Source of the DNA: Cyclobacterium lianum
GTDB taxonomy: Bacteria > Bacteroidota > Bacteroidia > Cytophagales > Cyclobacteriaceae
Assembly (NCBI RefSeq): GCF_900143075.1
Contig: NZ_FRCY01000016.1
Coordinates: 1-64,000 of the forward strand
DNA length: 64,000 nucleotides
Direction of reading: 5' to 3'
Shown here: in pieces, positions 24,442 through 33,723 of the stretch
Layout of the letters: each line of letters begins with the position of its first letter
How positions within the stretch are numbered: the first letter of the stretch is position 1
Made by a program: the position numbers and the translations under genes
The notes under the pieces: model-generated
Database searches by the model: none
What the model was told of the DNA's origin: nothing
What the model saw: only the letters and a program-made list of their open reading frames with translations

Positions 24442-27078
24442 ATGGCACGCTCCACCAAATACAACCCCAAAAATTCCGAATCAAAATGGTACCAATACTG
24501 GATAAAACACGATATGTTTCATTCAGAACCAGATGACCAGAAGGAGGCATATTCCATAGTGATCCCCCCACCGAACGTCACCGGAGTACTGCATATGGGC
24601 CATATGTTGAACAATACCATACAGGATATTCTGGTGAGAAAAGCGCGGATGGAAGGGAAAAATGCCTGCTGGGTACCAGGTACTGATCACGCTTCTATCG
24701 CCACAGAAGCCAGGGTAGTAGCCATGCTCAAAGAGAAAGGTATAGCCAAAAAATCAATCAGCAGGGAGGAATTCCTTACTTACGCCTGGGAATGGAAAGA
24801 AAAGTACGGGGGAATCATTCTCGAGCAACTCAAAAAACTGGGAGCTTCCTGTGATTGGGAAAGAACAAGGTTTACCATGGATCAGGACCTGAGTGAGGCG
24901 GTAATTCAGGTTTTTGTGGATTTGCATAAAAAGGGAAAAATATACCGGGGCATCCGTATGGTCAATTGGGATCCAAAAGGAAGAACAGCACTTTCTGATG
25001 ATGAAGTCATTTTCAAAGAAATCAACTCAAAACTGTATCACATTGACTACCGGATTGAAGGTACTGAGGAAACACTTACCATAGCCACCACGAGGCCCGA
25101 AACCATCATGGCCGATGTGGCGATATGTGTTCACCCGGAAGACCCCCGCTACAGACACCTCAAGGGCAGGCAAGCGTTGATCCCACTGATCGGCAAGCCT
25201 ATTCCCATCATAGAAGATGCGTATGTAGACATGGAATTTGGTACAGGTTGTCTCAAGATCACTCCGGCGCATGACATCAATGATTACGAGATAGGGCAAC
25301 GCCACCAACTCGAAGTGATCGATATATTAAATGATGACGGTACCCTCAATGAAAAAGCTTCAATACTGGTAGGCGAAGACCGGTTCGTAGCCAGAAAAAA
25401 AATCGCAAAATTACTCAAAGAAGCCGGGCAACTATCCAAAGAGGAAGAATATGCCTCCAATGTAGGTCACTCGGAAAGGACCGATGCCGTAATCGAGCCA
25501 AGGCTGTCCATGCAATGGTTTTTAAAGATGGAGGAGATTACTCAGCCCGCACTGCGCGCGGTCATGGATGACGCTGTCAGGCTTTTTCCTCCAAAATTTA
25601 AAAACATGTACAAAAGCTGGATGGAAAATGTACGTGACTGGTGTATTTCCCGGCAACTTTGGTGGGGACACCGCATTCCGGCTTACTATTTGCCCAATGG
25701 CAAGTATGTTGTAGCTGCTTCTCCGGAAGAAGCCCTCGTACTGGCCAACCAACAATTTGATGGCCAGTTTTCAGAATCTGACCTGATGCAGGATGAAGAC
25801 GTTTTGGACACCTGGTTTTCTTCCTGGTTGTGGCCCATTTCTGTATTCGATCCTGAATTTTTCAAAACCGGAAAGAAAAACAAAGACCTCAGCTATTACT
25901 ATCCCACCAATGATTTGGTTACCGCACCTGAAATTCTCTTCTTCTGGGTAGCAAGAATGATCATTGCCGGATATGAATATATGGGGGAAAAACCGTTTCG
26001 GAACGTATATCTCACCGGAATAGTCAGAGATAAACTGGGCCGGAAAATGTCGAAGTCATTGGGCAATTCTCCCGACCCACTTGAGCTGATCGAAAACTAC
26101 GGGGCCGATGGTGTCAGAACGGGCATGCTGTTCAGCAGTCCGGCAGGCAATGATCTTCCATTCGATGAGAAACTGGTGGAGCAGGGGCGAAATTTCAGCA
26201 ACAAAATATGGAACGCTTTCCGACTGATCGAAAGCTGGGAGGTAAAAACAGGCACGGATCAATCCAATCAAACTGCCATCGCCTGGTTTGAAAACAGGTT
26301 TCATCAGGCTCTTACTGAATTGACCGATCATTTTGACAAATTCCGCATCTCGGATGCACTAATGACGGTCTATAAACTGGTTTGGGACGACTTCTGCTCC
26401 TGGTACCTGGAAATGATAAAACCGGAATACCAGAAACCAATAGATCAGGAAACGAAATGGCAAACGATCAGCTTTTTTGAGGACCTGATGAAACTGCTAC
26501 ATCCTTTTATGCCATTTATTACGGAGGAATTGTGGCATCAGATCAAGGAAAGAGCAGACGGAGAAGCCATCATGTGTGCTCCCTGGCCGGAAACAAAATC
26601 CTTCGACCTGGGATTGATTTCGAATGCGCAGCAGGTATTTGAGGTTATTTCTCAGGTAAGGAATATAAGGGCATCGAAGGGCATTTCGCCAAAAGAAACA
26701 CTGAACATGACCATTCATACCAAAACACAAGGTCTGTACGGGAAGTTTGAGGGGATCATCAAAAAATTAGCGAATATCGGCGAGGTTAGATTTGCCGAGA
26801 AAGAAGAAAATGCGCTCAGCTTTGTGGTGAAGGCAGACGAAATTTTTATACCGATAGAAGAAAAAATCGACCCTGAAAAAGAAAAAGAATCGCTGCTCAG
26901 CGAACTGGAATACACCAGGGGATTTCTGAATACCGTCGCCAAAAAACTTGAGAACGAAAGATTCGTGAAAAATGCGCCCGAAGCTGTAGTGCTCAGAGAA
27001 AAGAAAAAAATGGAAGATGCGCAATCCAAAATTACTGCGCTCGAAGAAAATCTGAAAAAACTGGAACAGATCTCTTAG
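24442..27078 (+). CDS. valS: Valyl-tRNA synthetase
   Basis: An 878-residue class Ia aminoacyl-tRNA synthetase. The HIGH-type motif is in PPNVTGVLHMGHMLNN, the CP1 editing domain includes IATTRPETIMADVAI, and the KMSKS loop is GRKMSKSLGNSPDPLEL. The C-terminal about 70 residues form the coiled-coil tRNA arm (KEKESLLSELEYTRGFLNTV onward). The length and order match bacterial ValRS. It converges on ppa, from which it is separated by a hairpin. Confidence 0.96.
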   Translation: MARSTKYNPKNSESKWYQYWIKHDMFHSEPDDQKEAYSIVIPPPNVTGVLHMGHMLNNTIQDILVRKARMEGKNACWVPGTDHASIATEARVVAMLKEKGIAKKSISREEFLTYAWEWKEKYGGIILEQLKKLGASCDWERTRFTMDQDLSEAVIQVFVDLHKKGKIYRGIRMVNWDPKGRTALSDDEVIFKEINSKLYHIDYRIEGTEETLTIATTRPETIMADVAICVHPEDPRYRHLKGRQALIPLIGKPIPIIEDAYVDMEFGTGCLKITPAHDINDYEIGQRHQLEVIDILNDDGTLNEKASILVGEDRFVARKKIAKLLKEAGQLSKEEEYASNVGHSERTDAVIEPRLSMQWFLKMEEITQPALRAVMDDAVRLFPPKFKNMYKSWMENVRDWCISRQLWWGHRIPAYYLPNGKYVVAASPEEALVLANQQFDGQFSESDLMQDEDVLDTWFSSWLWPISVFDPEFFKTGKKNKDLSYYYPTNDLVTAPEILFFWVARMIIAGYEYMGEKPFRNVYLTGIVRDKLGRKMSKSLGNSPDPLELIENYGADGVRTGMLFSSPAGNDLPFDEKLVEQGRNFSNKIWNAFRLIESWEVKTGTDQSNQTAIAWFENRFHQALTELTDHFDKFRISDALMTVYKLVWDDFCSWYLEMIKPEYQKPIDQETKWQTISFFEDLMKLLHPFMPFITEELWHQIKERADGEAIMCAPWPETKSFDLGLISNAQQVFEVISQVRNIRASKGISPKETLNMTIHTKTQGLYGKFEGIIKKLANIGEVRFAEKEENALSFVVKADEIFIPIEEKIDPEKEKESLLSELEYTRGFLNTVAKKLENERFVKNAPEAVVLREKKKMEDAQSKITALEENLKKLEQIS

Positions 27079-27162
27079 ACTGAAACAGTCCCGGAAAAAA
27101 GATCCGCCTTACCCACGTCCATACGCTCTCGGTGGCGCCTGATCTGCAGGAAAGAAGGAATT

Positions 27163-27205
27163 AAAAAAATACCCGATATGCCGGAATTCTTTTCCGCATA
27201 TCGGG
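27163..27205 (-). terminator. Rho-independent terminator of ppa
   Basis: CCCGATATGC (27172-27181) pairs with GCATATCGGG (27196-27205), and an inner GGAA/TTCC extends the stem. On the minus strand the hairpin is followed by a T run (27164-27170). It lies 38 bp beyond the ppa stop. Confidence 0.8.
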
Positions 27206-27242
27206 AATAAATCTCTGAGCGCAATTTGCCAATGGGATTCCC

Positions 27243-27788
27243 TTATTTCTGCTTCAGCGTTCTGAATGTCTTGTCGTACAGCTCAATCGCATCATTGATG
27301 ATTCTGATGGCATCTTCCCTGCCAAGAAAGTCCTCAACCTTGACTTCCTTATTTTCGAGCTTTTTGTAATCTTCAAAAAAACGGTGCGTCTCCTTCATCA
27401 GGTGGGGAGGAAGCTCAGAAATGTCCGTAATGTAGTTTACCGATTGATCGTCTGCCGCTACAGCAATGATTTTATCATCTGCTTCTCCGCCATCTACCAT
27501 ACGCATCACACCGATCACTTTGGCTTTTACCAGTGTCATGGACGGGATATCGATCTGGGAGATGATCAGGATATCCAGAGGGTCATGATCTTCACAAAAG
27601 GTCTGCGGAATAAACCCATAATTCGCCGGATAATGAACTGCTGAGAAGAGCACCCTATCCAATAGCAGCATTCCGGATTTTTTGTCAAGTTCATACTTGC
27701 CTTTACTTCCTTTGGGAATTTCTATTACTCCCATTACATAGTCCGGCAAATCGTCCCCGATACTTACATCATGCCAAGGATTAATCAT
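27243..27788 (-). CDS. ppa: Inorganic pyrophosphatase (family I)
   Basis: A 181-residue soluble enzyme hydrolysing pyrophosphate to phosphate, driving biosynthetic reactions. Family I residues are visible: [38 protein letters not shown] (the metal-binding acidic signature), and [13 protein letters not shown]. The length is normal for prokaryotic family I enzymes. It is downstream of, but separated by 174 bp from, the receiver-histidine kinase gene on the same strand. Confidence 0.95.
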   Translation of the reverse strand: MINPWHDVSIGDDLPDYVMGVIEIPKGSKGKYELDKKSGMLLLDRVLFSAVHYPANYGFIPQTFCEDHDPLDILIISQIDIPSMTLVKAKVIGVMRMVDGGEADDKIIAVAADDQSVNYITDISELPPHLMKETHRFFEDYKKLENKEVKVEDFLGREDAIRIINDAIELYDKTFRTLKQK

Positions 27789-27962
27789 ATAAAAAACGTT
27801 TTAATTACCATTAATACGGTTGCAAATTACTTCCATTTTAAATGTCAACAAAGGAACCAAAGGAAATATTATTCAATGATCTGGCATGCCTCATCAGGCG
27901 AGGTACGGGGAAAACCGGCAGTCCCAGTCCATAATCTCTACAGGAAGTTTAGCGCTGGTTTT

Positions 27963-29051
27963 CTAATGGTCACTCAATTCCGGGAGCGTCACTTTAATGG
28001 TCGTTCCTTCGCCAACACTTGATTGGAGCAAGACGTTGCCTTTCAATTGTTCTACGGACTCCTTTACCATGTACAGGCCAAGTCCGGATCCAACATTCCT
28101 TTGGGTAGCCCTGTGAAACAGATTAAAAACGTCTGACTGATGTTTTTCTTCTATTCCTATACCATTATCCTTTATTTCTAAATATGCACTGTGATCATCT
28201 ACCTTGATGCAAACGTGAATCCACCGGGCGCCTGCTTCTTTCTGGAATTTATAGGCATTGCTAAAAAGATTATTAATGATCACCCGTATTTTTGATTCGT
28301 CGGAATAAAAAGGTTTATCCTGTAGGATTTCAAATTTCAGATCGATAGTGCTTAAATCCCATTTGACCGTATACTCTGCTACCAACTGATCAAAAATTCC
28401 TTTAAAGTCAATAGGGACTACTTTGTTTTCTATCTTCGTAGACCGGTAAAAATCCAGCATTTTGTAGATAAAATCATCCAGCTTGAGCGTAGCCGAATCG
28501 ATCATTTCAAAATATTCGACGATTCCAGGGTCTTTCACTTCCATTTTGGCCAGTTTGGAAATCCCTGAAATACTCATCAAAGGTCCGCGGAGCTCATGAG
28601 AAAGGCTGTAAACAAACTGATTCATCTCGCTGTGAAGTTTCTCCAGTCGCTCATTTTTTTCTTTGAGCTCCTTTCTGGCATAATAAATCTCTGCAGCATT
28701 GATGATCGCATTTTTGATTTGCTCCAGATTCCAGGGCTTGTCGATAAACCGGTATACCTCTCCCCGGTTGATGGCATCAATCACGCTGGAAATGTCAGAA
28801 TATCCGGTTAACAGTATACGGATGGGGTCGGGATTTATCCTGACCAGTCTTTCAAAAAATTCAACCCCCGTAATACCAGGCATCCTCTGGTCTGCGATGA
28901 CTACTTCAAACTCTCTGGTCTCCGCAATCTTTAACCCTTCCTCTGCGTCCATGGCAGTATGCACCTTAAAATCCCTCCGCAATGCTGCTTTAAAAGAATT
29001 GAGGTTGTTATCCTCGTCATCAATATACAGCACATTGATTCTTTTTGTCAT
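27963..29051 (-). CDS. Receiver-histidine kinase hybrid
   Basis: A 362-residue soluble protein: an N-terminal receiver domain (about 1-125, phospho-acceptor Asp54 in IADQRMPG, Lys105 in FIDKPW), a helical linker (about 126-145), a HisKA domain with His152 in SLSHELRGP, and a HATPase_c domain with NNLFSNAYKF, IKDNGIGI and GSGLGLYMVKE. This receiver-first order suits a kinase tuned by an upstream kinase. It is the last gene of a four-gene operon, 6 bp after the 7TMR kinase, so that kinase is the natural phosphodonor. The receiver closely resembles the stand-alone receiver at 33249. No DNA-binding output is present. Confidence 0.9.
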   Translation of the reverse strand: MTKRINVLYIDDEDNNLNSFKAALRRDFKVHTAMDAEEGLKIAETREFEVVIADQRMPGITGVEFFERLVRINPDPIRILLTGYSDISSVIDAINRGEVYRFIDKPWNLEQIKNAIINAAEIYYARKELKEKNERLEKLHSEMNQFVYSLSHELRGPLMSISGISKLAKMEVKDPGIVEYFEMIDSATLKLDDFIYKMLDFYRSTKIENKVVPIDFKGIFDQLVAEYTVKWDLSTIDLKFEILQDKPFYSDESKIRVIINNLFSNAYKFQKEAGARWIHVCIKVDDHSAYLEIKDNGIGIEEKHQSDVFNLFHRATQRNVGSGLGLYMVKESVEQLKGNVLLQSSVGEGTTIKVTLPELSDH

Positions 29052-29057
29052 CAGCTG

Positions 29058-31190
29058 TCAATTTTGATTGATCGGCAAATCAATGGTAAAAATGGTTCCT
29101 TTCTGATCTTCAGATTCAACTTTTATATGCCCTTTATGGTTTTCAATTATCGTATAGACAATGGAAAGGCCCAGGCCGGTACCTTTTCCCACTGGCTTGG
29201 TCGTAAAAAACGGTTCGAAAATCTTGTCACGAACATGGGGTGGCATACCTGGCCCGTTGTCTGCAATCTTGACGATGACCCGGTCGTTTTCATAAGATGT
29301 ATTGATCGTAAGTTCAGGTTCTCGCCCTTCTATAGGGTGATCGTTGAGCGCATGGATAGCATTGCTGATAATATTCATAAACACCTGATTCATCTTGCCA
29401 GCAAGACATTCGACCTGCGGGATAGGTCCGTAGTTTTTAGTCAGTTTTATTTTCCCTGACATGGTGCTGTTCAGGAGGATCAGGGTGCTGTCTATGCCGT
29501 CATGGAGATCCACTTTTTTGACATCCTGTTCGTCTACCCTGGAAAACAGCTTCAAGCCTCGCACGATTTCAACGGTTCGCTTGGCGCCATCCTCCATTCC
29601 GTTGAGCAATTGCTCTACCTCCTCCAGCAAATATTCTATTTCAATATCCTCCTCCAGGTCCATTATCTCCGACTTACTGTCTTCTGTAAATTCCTCCTTT
29701 CCTTTCTCTCTGTACACTTCCATCAATTCCAGGATGTCCTTTAGATCCCTTTTCAATGGGGAAATATTGGAACTGACAAAGTTGATAGGATTATTGATCT
29801 CATGTGCAATACCGGCCGTCAACTGACCCAAAGAGGCCATTTTTTCCTGGTTCACAAGCTGAGTTTGGGTATTTTGAAGGTTCTTTAATGTCATCTCAAG
29901 CTCTTCCGTTCTTGACCTGACCATATCCTCCAAATGTATATTCTGTTCCTTGATCAACCTTTCATTTTCCTTCAGCGCATCCAGTTTGTCCAGTTGTTCT
30001 TTTTCCTTTTCCTTTTTCAATATATTGATTTTGTCTGCCAAAGCAAAGGAAAGCAATAATGCTTCTATCGCTGTCCCTGCCAGAAGCGGGAAGTTTGCAT
30101 AAGAGCCCAGATCAATAATCCTTTGGTTGTGCAAAATGTACACTACCAGACCAAACAGTAAAAAGCTCCATGCCAAAAGGAAAAAATAAGCTGACCTATA
30201 CCCCTTCCGGGCGGCGATAATGCCAATGGTAAAAAAGCAAATTGCCAATACCATTCCATTCAAATCGGTAAGCGAATAGCTCAGCGCCACATTACCGGAA
30301 ACCCTGAAGATCAGCGTAATCACATAGGAAACAGGGATCAGATACAACCAGCGGTCATATTTGGGTACATAAACCTTGGTTTTTAAAAACAGTTGAAAAA
30401 AAGGTATTACAAAAATGCTGGATAAAGTGGTAAATCCAATGATACTCACTTCATACAAAAAGGCGTTCTCCATCAGAAAAAAATAGGAGTATCCCGAAAG
30501 TGATACCTGGGCCAGGGCGATGAACAGGATATAGAAGCAATAAAAGAGGTATACCTTGTCTTTGACTGAAAAATAGAGTATGAAATTGTATAAAAACAGG
30601 GCGATCATAATTCCAAAATAGGAACTGATGATGATCAGCCTCAAGCTGTAATTTTGAAAGAAAGAATTGGTCGGTGAAATGGAAGCATCAAACTCCAGTG
30701 GCACTCTTGAATTGATCCTGAAAACCAGAACAGAGCTGTAATCCTCTGCAGTCTGAATGCTGAAGAAGGGGTTTGGGTTTTTGAGCGGATTGCTTTTTGA
30801 ATAAGCGGTCCCTGAAGTCTGGTTGGAAACTATCTTGCCTTCCGTATCGAAGCGCATCAGCTCTACTTCCCTAAAGGAAGGATTACTGATCTCCACGATA
30901 TAGGTGCTGTCGCGGTTCAACCCCTTCAGATCAGCCAAATCCACTTTTACGAAAACATCCTGATCTACAACGCCAAGGTCAATTTTCTGGAAAGATTGAT
31001 TGTTAAAATTTTTCAGATCCAATCTTTCGAATGCCTGCTTATTGTCGGATACGAAGTAATCGTATTGTTCAAATCTCAACCCTTCATCCTGGCTAAAAAT
31101 ACCTAAATAGTAAATGATGGGCAGGGTCACAAATAAAATCAAAAACAAGGACAAGCCTATGCTTCTTAAATATACATACAAGTTGTTCAT
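29058..31190 (-). CDS. 7TMR-DISM sensor histidine kinase
   Basis: A 710-residue membrane kinase. An N-terminal anchor is followed by an about 150-residue extracytoplasmic domain of the 7TMR-DISMED2 type (jelly-roll), seven hydrophobic helices (about 190-390, 7TMR-DISM), a coiled coil ([19 protein letters not shown] and on), HisKA with His463 in [15 protein letters not shown], and HATPase_c with [25 protein letters not shown] and GTGLGLSIV. The extracytoplasmic domain is generally thought to bind small ligands such as carbohydrates. Its ATG overlaps the stop of the acyltransferase gene (ATGA at 31187-31190), so synthesis of the acyltransferase and the sensor is coupled. Confidence 0.92.
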   Translation of the reverse strand: MNNLYVYLRSIGLSLFLILFVTLPIIYYLGIFSQDEGLRFEQYDYFVSDNKQAFERLDLKNFNNQSFQKIDLGVVDQDVFVKVDLADLKGLNRDSTYIVEISNPSFREVELMRFDTEGKIVSNQTSGTAYSKSNPLKNPNPFFSIQTAEDYSSVLVFRINSRVPLEFDASISPTNSFFQNYSLRLIIISSYFGIMIALFLYNFILYFSVKDKVYLFYCFYILFIALAQVSLSGYSYFFLMENAFLYEVSIIGFTTLSSIFVIPFFQLFLKTKVYVPKYDRWLYLIPVSYVITLIFRVSGNVALSYSLTDLNGMVLAICFFTIGIIAARKGYRSAYFFLLAWSFLLFGLVVYILHNQRIIDLGSYANFPLLAGTAIEALLLSFALADKINILKKEKEKEQLDKLDALKENERLIKEQNIHLEDMVRSRTEELEMTLKNLQNTQTQLVNQEKMASLGQLTAGIAHEINNPINFVSSNISPLKRDLKDILELMEVYREKGKEEFTEDSKSEIMDLEEDIEIEYLLEEVEQLLNGMEDGAKRTVEIVRGLKLFSRVDEQDVKKVDLHDGIDSTLILLNSTMSGKIKLTKNYGPIPQVECLAGKMNQVFMNIISNAIHALNDHPIEGREPELTINTSYENDRVIVKIADNGPGMPPHVRDKIFEPFFTTKPVGKGTGLGLSIVYTIIENHKGHIKVESEDQKGTIFTIDLPINQN

Positions 31191-31888
31191 TTATCCGGTT
31201 TTGGTATCTGAAGTTCAAACTGCAATTCCATTTCACCTTTTGGACCGCTCTCCACCGTATTGAAATTTATTTTTTTGCGCAAATCAAAAATATAGTCTCT
31301 TTCTGTTTGCTGAGCATTAGAAAGTTCATTGATGTCATTGATTTCCAACGCTGTGGCAATGAGCCCTTCTTTTGGGTAATAGAACGAACCATTATCTCCC
31401 AGTACCGAAATGACCTGGTAGCCGACACTTTTTGAAATACTCAGCGTCACAGGGGAGCTCAGGCCAAAAAGCTTTTTTAAATTCAGTTGTGGTAAAATGG
31501 CTATCCCCACACGCACCAGATAGATACTCCCTATGCCATAGCCCGCCACTTCCCGGCTATTCCACAGCCCACAATATTCAGCTACTTCGAGATCCTTAAA
31601 ATCTGACATGTAATCGATTATTTTCGGATCGATATCTTTGATTGCCAGTTCAAAGGGGAGGGGAAAATTTTCTGTTCTGAGCTGGATTCGTCCACCCCCC
31701 AGGATCCGTAAATCTTCTACCGATTCAAATAAAATCAGGTACACATGTGGATTAAGGGCCCAGGAACGGTCCGCAGAAGTTACTTTTGTTATGCCGTAGG
31801 ATTCCAATACCTTGTGGTGTCCAAAAATATACTTTTCTGTGGCATCAATATCATCGATAGCCCTAACTATCCTAACTCTAACCTTCAT
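31187..31888 (-). CDS. Putative GNAT-fold acyltransferase, autoinducer-synthase-like
   Basis: A 233-residue cytoplasmic protein. The central part follows the GNAT layout: LRILGGGRIQLRTENFPLP (a strand pair ending in G-R, as in acyl-homoserine-lactone synthases), AEYCGLWNSREV (beta 4), AGYGIGSIYLVRVGIAIL (the acyl-CoA loop and helix), LFGLSSPVTLSISKSVGYQVI (corresponding to the usual klGF end), and GDNGSFYYP. I infer an acyl- or acetyl-transferase; the resemblance to AHL or N-acyl amino-acid synthases is by pattern only. The gene overlaps the ThiF-like gene by 11 bp and the kinase by 4 bp, so it works with both. No signal peptide or membrane segment. Confidence 0.55.
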   Translation of the reverse strand: MKVRVRIVRAIDDIDATEKYIFGHHKVLESYGITKVTSADRSWALNPHVYLILFESVEDLRILGGGRIQLRTENFPLPFELAIKDIDPKIIDYMSDFKDLEVAEYCGLWNSREVAGYGIGSIYLVRVGIAILPQLNLKKLFGLSSPVTLSISKSVGYQVISVLGDNGSFYYPKEGLIATALEINDINELSNAQQTERDYIFDLRKKINFNTVESGPKGEMELQFELQIPKPDK

Positions 31889-32987
31889 TCAAATTGAGTA
31901 TCTTGTCCAAATCAACATAAAATCTGCCCGATTTAACCTCCTGTCCCAATAGGAGTGTTCTTGCATAATGACAACAGGCTGCGCCTCCCATCAAAACGGA
32001 TGATGCCAGTTGAGGCCAGGAAGTAATTGTTTTGCCCAATTCCCCAAAACTATATTTAACCCTATCAGACAATTGATCAAACTGAAGTAAAGACATCATG
32101 ATTTCCTTTCCCTCATCAGGGAGTCTGGAAATCAGCTCTTCCTCTGCTCCATATGCTGCGAGCAGGCCGTGAAAAATTGGTCTTTCGGGCTCCAGGTCAA
32201 ATCGCTCAATGTCCATCATTCCCCTGTCACTGGTATCCATCATTACCGGTATTCCATAACTCCTGGCCTTGATCCTGCTCAAAATCTTTATAGGTAAACT
32301 GTCGCACTCTTCTATCAAAAGGTTCATTTTCCCACCTTTACCAAGAAATTCATCAATATTGCTCTCGGTGATGCCTTCATCGTAAAGGGTCACTTTTAGA
32401 TATGGGTCGATTTCTGCGATTTCCCTGGCGACAATCCAGGATTTTTTTACTCCGAGATTGAATAAGCCCGTTCGAATCCTGTTCATATTACTCAGGTCCA
32501 GGGTATCAAAATCTGCGATTCGAAGCTCTCCAAAACACCTTTCCATTGCCAAACTGAGTGCCACGCTCTGCCCTACAGACAGGCCGATGACCCCAATAAT
32601 CTGCTTTTGCAACTGCTCCTGCTCTTCTCCGGTAATCTTATACCGGTTTCTTAAAGTACGAAGACTGATAAAATCTGCTTCTTCCAATATCCGTACACAG
32701 GTATTTCTCCAGGGATAGTAAACCCATTTTCCATTTTCAGAGGCATTTTTTTCAGAAGCCGCGTAAAAATCCGCCTTTTTTTCTGACAATTCCTCAAGGG
32801 TCAATTTACGTTTTGGGTTTTGCATTTTTATAAGCTCTGTAAGCTGGAGCTCAAAGGTGTCAAAAAACAAAACTTTACCTTTATCCTTCAATTTCGACAT
32901 GACATCCTTATCCTCCTGAAGGTAAGGAGATAAGACTAAGGGTTTGTGGGAATGCTTAAACTCAGATTTTTTATTTGAGTTTTCCAT
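31878..32987 (-). CDS. ThiF-family E1-like adenylyltransferase (Rv1355c-like)
   Basis: A 369-residue protein with a helical N-terminal part (FELQLTELIKMQNPKRKL, WVYYPWRNTCVRIL) and an E1-like Rossmann domain: VIGLSVGQSVALSLAME, RIADFDTLDLSNMNR with the conserved Asp and Asn-x-x-Arg, and LLIEECDSLPIKI. The nucleotide loop is GLSVGQS rather than canonical GxGGLG. From memory the N-terminal pattern matches the mycobacterial Rv1355c (MoeY) family, but the C-terminal nitroreductase domain of that family is absent. Such enzymes adenylate a carboxylate, often a peptide or carrier C-terminus; the substrate here is unknown. It is the first gene of the operon with the GNAT-like protein and two kinases. 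Confidence 0.8.
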   Translation of the reverse strand: MENSNKKSEFKHSHKPLVLSPYLQEDKDVMSKLKDKGKVLFFDTFELQLTELIKMQNPKRKLTLEELSEKKADFYAASEKNASENGKWVYYPWRNTCVRILEEADFISLRTLRNRYKITGEEQEQLQKQIIGVIGLSVGQSVALSLAMERCFGELRIADFDTLDLSNMNRIRTGLFNLGVKKSWIVAREIAEIDPYLKVTLYDEGITESNIDEFLGKGGKMNLLIEECDSLPIKILSRIKARSYGIPVMMDTSDRGMMDIERFDLEPERPIFHGLLAAYGAEEELISRLPDEGKEIMMSLLQFDQLSDRVKYSFGELGKTITSWPQLASSVLMGGAACCHYARTLLLGQEVKSGRFYVDLDKILNLNEG

Positions 32988-33050
32988 AATTTAACTGCCT
33001 AAAAAAGGTTATAATATTGGTAAAGTTATATTTTTGTGGTAATAAACAAT

Positions 33051-33058
33051 CAAAAATA
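33051..33058 (-). promoter_or_regulatory. Candidate -7 box for the ThiF-acyltransferase-kinase operon
   Basis: On the minus strand the sequence reads TATTTTTG, a TAnnTTTG match, 64 bp before the ThiF-like ATG. The 261-bp divergent spacer (32988-33248) is very AT-rich and has a second copy of the same 8-mer on the plus strand at 33029-33036, so chance matches are likely. No -33 element is convincing. Confidence 0.3.
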
Positions 33059-33248
33059 CAGAATTAATTTGCTATATTTTTTTTTGTATTTGAGGTTTAA
33101 TTCTTTAATTTATAAAACAAACTTTTGAATATAAATATATTACGATTAAACTAATGAATATTAATTGAAAAAGAACGATATTTTATTTAAAATTAAAATT
33201 CAATTTCTTATTCTTAACAAATCAATAGGTTATTACGATATATAAGGC

Positions 33249-33713
33249 ATGGAAAAAGATAAGATTAGGATACTTTATGTGGATGATGAAGTCAATAACC
33301 TTAAAGCTTTTAAAGCTACTTTTAGGAGGGATTACAAAATATTTTTGGCAGAATCTGCCGACGAGGGAAGGGATATTTTGTTGCAGGAAGACATAGACAT
33401 TATCATTACGGATCAGCGGATGCCCAAGGAAAATGGAGTGGATTTTTTGGAATCGATCATCCCCATGCACCCTGACCCTATGCGTATTTTACTGACAGGC
33501 TATACCGATATTCAGGCGGTAATTGATGCCATCAATAAAGGAAAGGTGTACCATTACCTGACCAAACCCTGGGAAGAAGATTACCTGAGAACGGTGGTAA
33601 AAAATGCTTTTGAAGTGTATTCGCTCCGACGGGAAAACAAACAGCTAACGGATAGTCTATTGAAAGCCAATGACCAGCTGGAATTTCTCCTCAGACAAAA
33701 CCTTTTGTCCTAG
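33249..33713 (+). CDS. Stand-alone response-regulator receiver protein
   Basis: A 154-residue protein consisting of a receiver domain (phospho-acceptor Asp55 in ITDQRMPK, Lys106 in LTKPWEE) and a short C-terminal helix likely to form a coiled coil (YSLRRENKQLTDSLLKANDQLEFL). It has no output domain. Its receiver shares long stretches with the hybrid kinase at 27963-29051 (DDExNNLxxFKAxxRRDxK, DPxRILLTGYxDIxxVIDAINxGxVY), so the two are paralogues. It is divergent from the ThiF operon and may act as a phosphate sink or partner for its kinases. Confidence 0.9.
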   Translation: MEKDKIRILYVDDEVNNLKAFKATFRRDYKIFLAESADEGRDILLQEDIDIIITDQRMPKENGVDFLESIIPMHPDPMRILLTGYTDIQAVIDAINKGKVYHYLTKPWEEDYLRTVVKNAFEVYSLRRENKQLTDSLLKANDQLEFLLRQNLLS

Positions 33714-33723
33714 GGGTACCTGC

